Assembly: GCA_007119795.1 (NCBI GenBank)
Contig: SKOZ01000068.1
Span: forward strand, 1-28,089
Direction: 5' to 3'
From: Planctomycetales bacterium
GTDB taxonomy: Bacteria > Planctomycetota > Planctomycetia > Pirellulales > Thermoguttaceae
DNA: 28,089 nt
The notes beneath the pieces were generated by a model, which was not told the DNA's origin, ran no database searches, and worked only from the letters and a program-made list of their open reading frames with translations. The position numbers were made by a program, and so were the translations under genes. Positions 1-5,792 of this stretch are shown piece after piece. How positions within the stretch are numbered: position 1 is the stretch's first letter; each line of letters opens with the position of its first letter.

Positions 1-1
1 C

Positions 2-370
2 GACAACCTCTACGGCCGCGCTCCGCTGGCCCCCCAGGAGCTTGCACGGCTCAGCGAGCTGACGGGCATGAACCTCGCCCAAATGCAGCACGTCGGCAAG
101 GTGAATTTCACCCGCCCCGAGTTCTCCGCCTGCCTTACACCGCTGCTCGACGCCGACCGCGCCGCTTACGCCGAGGCGCTGGCCATCATCCGCACCGGTC
201 GGCAGATGCTCATGAATCGCCCCCGCGCCGATATGGCCGGTTTCGGCCTCGTCCGCCCCGAAGAGATCGAGCAGCAGGCCCGCTACGACGCCCTCCGCCG
301 GCTCGAGGCCGCCATGCGCGCCGCCATCCTCGCCGGCGAGCAGCACTACGACCATCCCCAGGGCGAATGA
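2..370 (+). CDS. C-terminal part of an unidentified protein (5' end outside window)
   Basis: An open frame runs from the first bases of the window to a TGA at 368-370, giving about 122 residues. An internal ATG at 68 is probably not the start, because the upstream codons (reading DNLYGRAPLAP and on) look equally protein-like. The fragment is hydrophilic and helical, with Arg/Ala-rich stretches near the end and no cysteines or histidines arranged as a metal site in this part. It resembles C-terminal tails of large secreted planctomycetal proteins, but I cannot assign a family. Its TGA overlaps an out-of-place ATG at 367. The next gene probably starts at 472, about 100 bases downstream and on the same strand, so it may be the preceding member of the same operon. 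Confidence 0.6.
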   Translation, partial: DNLYGRAPLAPQELARLSELTGMNLAQMQHVGKVNFTRPEFSACLTPLLDADRAAYAEALAIIRTGRQMLMNRPRADMAGFGLVRPEEIEQQARYDALRRLEAAMRAAILAGEQHYDHPQGE

Positions 371-471
371 CGACTGCTGGCCGCCGGCCAATTCATGAGC
401 AACCAGCTCCCCGTGCCTGCCTCGCGGCATGCCTACTTCCCGCCAAGATGACCCTCGCAGAGGAGATTCCT

Positions 472-1161
472 ATGAACGATGCATCGCAATCCCCCTTCAC
501 CCGCCGAGCCTGGCTGGCGGGCGCGGCCGCCATGACCGGAGCACTATCCCTGGGAAGAGGCAAGGAGTGCCGGGCAGGCGACTCTGGCCAGGTGAACACC
601 TACAGCAGCAGCGACTTCTACGACGCGCAGGGGAACTTCCTGGCCGAAAAGGCCCGCGAAGCCTATTACGACATGTTCCGCCGGTTTCACTACCCCATTT
701 CGGATCGCCTCGAGAAGGAGATGTGGATCCTCGAGTTTGGGTTGGGCGATTTCGCGGGGGTGGGCATGGCTGGAATCTTCTGGCTCAACCGCGAGGATTA
801 CAACTATTTCGGCCATGAGATCTACCTGCTTCCCGGGCAGATGATCCCCGAACACTGCCACGAAGCGACGGCAATGGGTGACGCGAAGATGGAATCGTGG
901 CAGCCGCGCCGCGGGATGATCTATACCTTCGGTGAAGGCGATCCCACACCCGAATACCTGGAGCGGATTCCTGCCAGCCAGCGCTCCCTGGTGAACTCGC
1001 GCCGCTGCACACCCCTTACGATCGACGAGGTGGGGCACCTCAACCGGCGAAACGCCTGGCATTTCATGGTGGCCGGCCCCGAGGGGGCGCTGGTTACCGA
1101 GTACGGCACATTTCACGACATGGATGGCTTGCGATTCTCGAATCCGAAGGCTGAACTGTGA
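472..1161 (+). CDS. Tat-exported cupin, D-lyxose isomerase-like
   Basis: The 229-residue product begins with a twin-arginine signal (TRRAWLAG at about residues 10-17, then a hydrophobic Ala/Gly stretch), so it should be exported folded. The core matches the D-lyxose isomerase cupin family: FGLGDF, then LLPGQMIPEHCH near residues 119-130 with two metal-ligand histidines, a KMES glutamate some ten residues on, and a later AWHF histidine near 196. The family interconverts D-lyxose and D-xylulose (or D-mannose and D-fructose) using a divalent metal. I chose ATG 472 over ATG 367 because AGAGGAG lies just upstream and the Tat signal then sits at the N-terminus. The dehydrogenase and xylulose-type kinase downstream fit pentose catabolism. 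Export is odd for an isomerase, and the six extra residues between the second His and the Glu may mean a different substrate. Confidence 0.7.
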   Translation: MNDASQSPFTRRAWLAGAAAMTGALSLGRGKECRAGDSGQVNTYSSSDFYDAQGNFLAEKAREAYYDMFRRFHYPISDRLEKEMWILEFGLGDFAGVGMAGIFWLNREDYNYFGHEIYLLPGQMIPEHCHEATAMGDAKMESWQPRRGMIYTFGEGDPTPEYLERIPASQRSLVNSRRCTPLTIDEVGHLNRRNAWHFMVAGPEGALVTEYGTFHDMDGLRFSNPKAEL

Positions 1162-1171
1162 AAGGGACACC

Positions 1172-2122
1172 ATGGCCGATCGATCGTTGTTCGACTTGAC
1201 GGGGAAGAAGGCGCTGGTCACCGGCGCCGCCGTGGGAATCGGCCGCGGCTGCGCCGTGGCCCTGGCAGGGGCGGGGGCCGACGTGGCCGTCGTGGACCTC
1301 AACGAGGAGGCGGCGGAACGGGCGGCCGTCGGCATCCGCGAGGCGGGGGGGAACGCCATCGCCGTCCGCTGCGATGTCACCCGGCGGGACGAAGTCCAGG
1401 CCATGGTCCGCCAGGTGGTCGAGGCCTTCGGCCGCCTGGACATCGCGGTGAATAATGCGGGCATCGGCATCCTGGGGGCCGACGAGGAGTTCGCCGAGGA
1501 GGACTGGCACAAGGTGCTGGGCGTGAACCTCACCGGCGTCTTCCTCTGCGCCCAGGCCGAGGCCCAGCAGATGATCCGCCAGATGCCCACCGAGGGGAAG
1601 ATCATCAATCTCGCCTCGATCTCGGCCACGGTCTGCAACTGCAACGCCTCGTACAACGCCAGCAAGGCCGCCGTGGTGCAGATGACCCGCATGCTGGCCG
1701 CCGAGTGGGGGCAGTACAACATCAACGTCAACTGCCTGAGCCCCAGTTACGTACTGACGCCCATGCACGCCTCAACGCCCACCGTGGTCCGCGACCGCAT
1801 CCGCGAGTTGACGCCCTTAGGCTACGTCGAGCGGCCCGAAGACCTCTACGGGCCGGTGGTCTTTCTGGCGTCCGCGGCCTCGAACTATGTCACCGGGCAC
1901 GAACTGGTGGTGGACGGCGGGCATACGCTCAACGCCTGGCTCACGCCGCTGAAGCGCGCCGTGCCGCCCCGGGTCGACCCCGCCGCCGAGACCGCGCAGC
2001 TCAAGCGGGACCTGGACCTCTTGGGTATCCGCTACGACGCCGATGGCATCAATCCCGACGTGCACCCCGAGATCGCCGATGCCTTCAAGGCCGCCTTCGG
2101 GATCGGGGAGGATTCGAAGTGA
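1172..2122 (+). CDS. SDR-family oxidoreductase (sugar or polyol dehydrogenase)
   Basis: A 316-residue classical short-chain dehydrogenase. The Rossmann cofactor motif TGAAVGIG is at 17-24, NNAG follows after about 90 residues, and the catalytic Ser149, Tyr161 and Lys165 form the usual S-x(11)-YNASK array. The acidic residue at the end of the second strand (VVDLNEEA) favours NAD over NADP. The usual SDR ending (VVDGGHTLNAWL) is followed by about 55 further charged residues not found in standard 250-residue enzymes. ATG 1172 is preferred because AAAGGGA lies at 1161-1167 and the TGxxxGxG motif is then correctly placed. The gene begins about ten bases after the isomerase-like gene and its TGA overlaps a GTG at 2119, so translation is probably coupled to the DeoC fragment. 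Likely role: oxidation or reduction of a pentose, pentulose or polyol; the substrate is unknown. Confidence 0.85.
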   Translation: MADRSLFDLTGKKALVTGAAVGIGRGCAVALAGAGADVAVVDLNEEAAERAAVGIREAGGNAIAVRCDVTRRDEVQAMVRQVVEAFGRLDIAVNNAGIGILGADEEFAEEDWHKVLGVNLTGVFLCAQAEAQQMIRQMPTEGKIINLASISATVCNCNASYNASKAAVVQMTRMLAAEWGQYNINVNCLSPSYVLTPMHASTPTVVRDRIRELTPLGYVERPEDLYGPVVFLASAASNYVTGHELVVDGGHTLNAWLTPLKRAVPPRVDPAAETAQLKRDLDLLGIRYDADGINPDVHPEIADAFKAAFGIGEDSK

Positions 2123-2460
2123 GCGCCCTGCCGATGGTCCGGGAACTGGCCCGCATGGTCGACTTGAGCGCCGTGCGCGCCGACGTCGATGCCGCCGAGG
2201 TGCGGCGGCTCGCCGAGGTGGCCAAGGCCTACCGCTGCGTGTGCGCCTTCGTGCTCCCTTGCTACCTGCCCGAGCTTCGCGACTTGCTGGCCGACGCACC
2301 GGAGGTGGCCCTGGGGGCGGTGGTGGGGTTTCCCTCGGGCGGGCAGAGCACGCCCACCAAGGCCGCCGAGGCGCGCGAGCAAGTGGCGCTGGGGGCCGCG
2401 GAGATCGACATGGTGATCAACGTGGGCATGCTCCGTTCGAACTCCTCAAGCGAGCACGCC
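2119..2460 (+). pseudogene. deoC fragment: N-terminal half of a deoxyribose-phosphate aldolase-type protein
   Basis: Reading from GTG 2119 (overlapping the SDR stop as GTGA) gives about 114 residues typical of the first half of a DeoC-type TIM barrel: VVGFPSGGQSTPTKAAEA, then GAAEIDMVINVGML. The Asp in EIDMVIN matches the conserved proton-relay aspartate. Homology stops abruptly after NVGMLRS (about 2441). The second half, including the Schiff-base lysine of the KTSTG motif and the phosphate-binding loop, is absent. There is no stop codon: the frame runs through NSSSEHA straight into the kinase ATG at 2461. The sequence is therefore either a truncated aldolase gene or the N-terminal part of a 632-residue fusion with the kinase (2119-4017). 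The missing lysine makes aldolase activity unlikely. An internal deletion or an assembly error at about 2440 would explain it. Confidence 0.75.
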
Positions 2461-4017
2461 ATGTCGGAAACGATCCTTGCCTACGACCTGGGAACCAGCG
2501 GCAACAAGGCATCGCACTACGATGCACGGGGGGAACTGCTGGCGACGGCATTCGCCCCATACGAGACGGAATATCCCCAGCCCGACTGGCACGAACAGCG
2601 TCCCGAGGCATGGTGGCAGTCGGTGGTCGAGAGCACCCGCAAGCTCCTGGCCGCGGGGACGGTGCCGCCGGAGGGGATTGCCGGGTTGGCGATTTCCGGC
2701 CACAGCCTGGGATGCGTCCCCCTGGATGCCCGGGGGCGGCTGCTCCGCGACACCACGCCCATCTGGTCCGACAAGCGGCCTACCGTGCAGGTGGAGCGGT
2801 TCTTCTCCCGCGTCGACGAGGCCCAGTGGTACCGGCTCACGGGCAACGGCTTCCCCGCCCGGCATTACACCGTCTTCAAGATCCTCTGGTACCGCGACCA
2901 CGAGCCGGAGGTGTTCCGCGCCATCGACAAGGTGGTGGGGACGAAGGACTACATCAACTGGCGCCTCACCGGGCGGCTGGCGACCGACTACTCCTACGCC
3001 TCGGGCACCGGCGTCTACGACCTTATGGGCTGGGACTATTCCGACCGCCTGCTGGCGGCGGCCGAGTTGCCGCGGGCGATGCTGCCGGAAATCGTTCCCT
3101 CCACCGAGATTCTGGGGACGCTCACGGCCGAGGCGGCCGAGGCGTTGGGGCTGCCGCGGCGGATCCCGGTCGCCTGCGGCGGCGTGGACAACTCCTGCAT
3201 GGCGCTGGGGGCGCGGAACATCGCCGAGGGCCGGAGCTATGCCTCGTTGGGCTCGTCGATGTGGATTGCCGTCTCTTCCAGCCAGCCGCTCGTGGACGAG
3301 CGGGCCCGGCCGTACGTCTTCACGCACGTGATCCCGGGCATGTTCGCCTCGGCGGTGGCGATCTTCTCCGGCGGTACGACGTTGCGCTGGGTCCGCGACC
3401 AGCTCTGCGCCAACGTGCTCCAGGAGGCGCTGGCCGAGGGGGCGGACCCCTACGATCGCATGACGGCCCTGGCGGCACAGTCGCCGGCGGGAGCGCGGCG
3501 GCTGCTCTTCAACCCCAGCCTGGCCGGCGGCTCTTCGCTGGAGCCCAGCCCCGATCTTCGCGGCGCCTTCCTGGGGCTGGACCTGGGGCACACCCAGGCC
3601 GACGTGGTCCGCGCCACGCTCGAGGGGATTGCCCTCAACCTGCGGATCGCGCTCGACGAGCTGCGGCGCCTGGGTAAGGTGGGTGGTGAGATGGTGGTCG
3701 TGGGCGGCGGCAGCCGCAGCCCGCTCTGGCGGCAGATCCTGGCCGACGCGCTGGAGATCGACATCGTGAAGACGAACGTGGGCCAGGAGGCCGGTGCCCT
3801 GGGGGCCGCCGCCGTAGCTGCCGTCGCCTGCGGCCTCTGGCCCGACTTCGCTCGCATCGACCAGGTCCACCGGCCCGAGGCGCTGAACCGGCCCGACCCG
3901 ACCTCTACGCAGCTCTACCGCCGGCTCCTTCCCATCTTCGACGAGGCCCGCCCCCACCTCGCCCAGCTCAGCCGGAAGCTCGCGTCCGCCCTCGCGGAAA
4001 CCGACGAGACGGAATAG
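2461..4017 (+). CDS. FGGY-family carbohydrate kinase (xylulokinase-like)
   Basis: A 518-residue sugar kinase, the normal FGGY length. The N-terminal phosphate-1 motif (YDLGTSGNK, residues 8-16), the DWHEQRPEAWW segment near 41-51 and the C-terminal VVGGGSRSPLWRQILAD signature near 413 are all visible, as is GGVDNSCMALG in the middle. Such enzymes phosphorylate pentuloses or related sugars with ATP in the cytoplasm. The upstream isomerase-like gene and SDR suggest D- or L-xylulose as substrate, which is inference. ATG 2461 begins a canonical FGGY start, but its ribosome site is weak and the frame is open upstream through the DeoC fragment, so a fusion starting at GTG 2119 is possible. The gene ends with TAG at 4015-4017, followed by a small perfect hairpin. 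Confidence 0.88.
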   Translation: MSETILAYDLGTSGNKASHYDARGELLATAFAPYETEYPQPDWHEQRPEAWWQSVVESTRKLLAAGTVPPEGIAGLAISGHSLGCVPLDARGRLLRDTTPIWSDKRPTVQVERFFSRVDEAQWYRLTGNGFPARHYTVFKILWYRDHEPEVFRAIDKVVGTKDYINWRLTGRLATDYSYASGTGVYDLMGWDYSDRLLAAAELPRAMLPEIVPSTEILGTLTAEAAEALGLPRRIPVACGGVDNSCMALGARNIAEGRSYASLGSSMWIAVSSSQPLVDERARPYVFTHVIPGMFASAVAIFSGGTTLRWVRDQLCANVLQEALAEGADPYDRMTALAAQSPAGARRLLFNPSLAGGSSLEPSPDLRGAFLGLDLGHTQADVVRATLEGIALNLRIALDELRRLGKVGGEMVVVGGGSRSPLWRQILADALEIDIVKTNVGQEAGALGAAAVAAVACGLWPDFARIDQVHRPEALNRPDPTSTQLYRRLLPIFDEARPHLAQLSRKLASALAETDETE

Positions 4018-4037
4018 TCTCGTGCGGGCGAATCCCG

Positions 4038-4071
4038 TTATTCCCAGCTTGGGAACACCCTTCCGGGAAGC
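4038..4071 (+). terminator. Weak hairpins after the kinase gene
   Basis: TTCCCA-GCT-TGGGAA at 4041-4055 is a perfect six-base stem, followed by the short palindrome CTTCCGGGAAG around 4060-4070. It lies about 25 bases after the kinase stop. There is no T-run, so it may be an RNA-stabilising end or a Rho-dependent site rather than an intrinsic terminator. Confidence 0.25.
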
Positions 4072-4241
4072 TCCACTTCGCCCGCCGGCATGTGGTGATG
4101 GCGCCGCGCGGGCCGCGAACCTCCGTGCCCGACGATCCTCCGGGGCTGGACGAGCGGCTGGATGCGAGGATAGCATGATACCCTGGAGGTCGCGGCGGCA
4201 GGCGGAGGGCTAATGGCCGAACGAATACGGGAGAAGTTTTC

Positions 4242-5201
4242 ATGAGCGGTCTGCACCGGGTGTGGTTGCTTAGGGGAATGGGATGGCTGGGCCTGGTGGC
4301 GGTGCTTGCCGGCGGGGCGCCGGCCACTGCCGCCGAGCCGCCTCCGCCGCCGAAGCGGAGTGACGTCGAGCGTGCCCTTGCCGCAGCGTCGGAAGCGGCG
4401 GAGACCTCCCTCCGTCCCCTGACCGTGGTGCTGCTGGCCGACGAGAAGGATCACGGGCCCGATGAGCACGACTATCCCCTCTGGCGGGCGCGGTGGGCGC
4501 TGTTGCTGGGCGGCGCCGAGGCCTCGTCGGAAGCGGCGGTCAACCTCTACGGACCCGACCGCGTGGATCCGGAACAGCAGGAGGGGGCGGCCGACGTGCG
4601 GGTGATCCGCGCCCACCACTGGCCCGATGCCGATCAGTGGGCGGCGGCCGACCTGGTGGCGGTGTTCGGCTATATGCCCTGGAATGCGGAGCGGCTCGAG
4701 GAGGTCGAGCGGTTCCTCGCCCGCGGGGGCGGCCTGGTGCTGATCCACTCGGCCAACTGGACGCGCCCGGAGCCTTCGCCCGAGGTGGCAGAATTGACCG
4801 GCTCGGGAGGCTTCCAGTTCTGGCGCCACGGCGAGATGGAGATCGAGATCGTCGCGGCCGACCATCCCATCTGCCGCGGACTGCCCGCCACGATCCGCTG
4901 GGTCGACGAGCCCTACTGGCCCCCCACGCCGCTGATCGACGACGAGCGCCTCACCGTGCTAGCAGTGAGCCGGGAACGGATCCATCCCGAGCAGCCCGCC
5001 GAAGGTCCGCAGCCCCAGTTCTGGGCCTACCAGCAGGGCGAAGGGCGGGTCTTCGGCTGCGTCCCCGGGCACTACGTCTGGACCTTCGACGATCCTTATT
5101 TCCGCATCCTCCTGCTCCGCGGCATGGCCTGGGCGGCTGGAACCTGCCCGCACCGCTTCGACCCGCTGGTCCTCCGCGGCGCCGCCGTGGCAGACGATTG
5201 A
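4242..5201 (+). CDS. Secreted ThuA-like domain protein
   Basis: A 319-residue protein with a Sec signal peptide (hydrophobic residues about 13-25, Ala-rich cleavage region near TAAEPP, residue 31). The rest matches the ThuA/glutamine-amidotransferase-like fold: LTVVLLADEKDHG replaces the usual GHDH start, then DLVAVFGYMPW, FLARGGGLVLIHSAN (near 162-176), DHPICRGLP and a closing GEGRVFGCVPGHYVWTF. ThuA proteins are common exported proteins in planctomycetes, often tied to sugar-polymer breakdown, but most have no proven activity. The usual catalytic cysteine of class I amidotransferases is not present. ATG 4242 has GGGAGA at about 4230-4235. It is separated by 224 bases from the kinase, so it probably has its own promoter, although I see no convincing one. 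Confidence 0.8.
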   Translation: MSGLHRVWLLRGMGWLGLVAVLAGGAPATAAEPPPPPKRSDVERALAAASEAAETSLRPLTVVLLADEKDHGPDEHDYPLWRARWALLLGGAEASSEAAVNLYGPDRVDPEQQEGAADVRVIRAHHWPDADQWAAADLVAVFGYMPWNAERLEEVERFLARGGGLVLIHSANWTRPEPSPEVAELTGSGGFQFWRHGEMEIEIVAADHPICRGLPATIRWVDEPYWPPTPLIDDERLTVLAVSRERIHPEQPAEGPQPQFWAYQQGEGRVFGCVPGHYVWTFDDPYFRILLLRGMAWAAGTCPHRFDPLVLRGAAVADD

Positions 5202-5419
5202 CACGGGGAGGGCGGAGCATCAATCGCGGTCGGCCGCGACCACTTCCCGCGGCAGCAGCAGCTCCCTTTTGGCAGGTTGAGCGGCGCGGCGGGGACGAGG
5301 TCTTCAAGGGCACGGCCATCCTCGGCCAGCTGCACCTCGACGGGGGCGGCGTCGGCCGGCATCGCCCAAAGTGCTGCCCAGAGCAACCCGCTGCCGAGCA
5401 TACCGTTCCGTCTCTTCAT
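5096..5419 (-). CDS. Possible small secreted protein, perhaps frameshifted
   Basis: On the minus strand an ATG at 5419 follows a very strong GGAGGAGG ribosome site. The start reads MKRRNGMLGSGLLWAALWAM, then PADAAPVEV, a plausible Sec signal with cleavage after DAA. After about 50 residues (LNLPK) the frame becomes Cys/Pro/Arg-rich and runs 105 bases into the 3' end of the ThuA gene, unlike protein. A shift of one base at the AAAA run near 5269 would instead give RELLLPREVVAADRD and a TGA at 5220-5222, which looks natural and ends just past the ThuA stop. This may be a decayed gene, a sequencing indel or chance. No family is recognised. Confidence 0.3.
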   Translation of the reverse strand: MKRRNGMLGSGLLWAALWAMPADAAPVEVQLAEDGRALEDLVPAAPLNLPKGSCCCRGKWSRPTAIDAPPSPCQSSATAAPRRTSGSKRCGQVPAAQAMPRSRRMRK

Positions 5420-5594
5420 GGCCTCCTCCGCTGCGGGGTTCGAGTGGAAATCCGGCCAGGCTGGCAAATGGGGTTTGCTCGCCGCACGCAAGAATAATGG
5501 CACGCCTGGCGAGCGGCGACCTCGCCCCTTGGCGAGCACCGATGCGCACCATTGTACCTCCGATGCACGGGAGCCCCAGAGACGTGCACGCCCG

Positions 5595-5609
5595 GTGCCA
5601 CCGTGGCAC
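5595..5609. repeat. 15-base perfect palindrome GTGCCAC-C-GTGGCAC
   Basis: Seven-base perfect arms around one central base. The flanks are also rich in GTGC/GCAC words (GTGCACG just upstream, ATGCACGGG further left). It could be a protein-binding operator or one copy of a dispersed intergenic palindromic repeat. Only one copy is visible in this window. Confidence 0.45.
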
Positions 5610-5623
5610 GCAGAAGCGGAAGG

Positions 5624-5658
5624 AGGAAAAGGGGCCCGGGGGCGCGCCCCTATTCCTT
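5624..5658 (-). terminator. Intrinsic terminator for the MMPL gene
   Basis: On the minus strand GGGGC (5650-5646) can pair with GCCCC (5635-5631), followed directly by TTTT (5630-5627). An outer pairing of GAAGGA with TCCTTC (5619-5624 with 5654-5659) extends the stem. It lies about 140 bases beyond the MMPL stop and in the correct orientation. Confidence 0.5.
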
Positions 5659-5792
5659 CTTCTCCTCTCCTCCCTATCTCCTCTTCTGCGCGCCGTTCCG
5701 CGCCGCCACGAGCACTGGGCCCCTTGATGGTCTGACATGGAGGATGACGATTCCCGCGGGCGGGACCGGACCACTCGGGCACGGCCGCGCCC

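Larger units (their letters stand above)
5202..5792. other. Intergenic region between convergent ThuA and MMPL genes
   Basis: About 590 bases with no convincing gene. It holds the possible small minus-strand ORF (start 5419), a 15-base palindrome at 5595-5609 and a minus-strand terminator near 5650. The rest shows no further feature to me. Confidence 0.5.

Noticed and set aside
367..471. Upstream extension of the isomerase-like gene to ATG 367
   Set aside because: The added 35 residues have no protein character, and ATG 472 has a good ribosome site and places the Tat signal at the N-terminus.
4038..4071. Attachment site or mobile-element end at the paired palindromes after the kinase
   Set aside because: No integrase, transposase, direct-repeat pair or change in neighbouring gene type; the hairpins alone do not support mobility.
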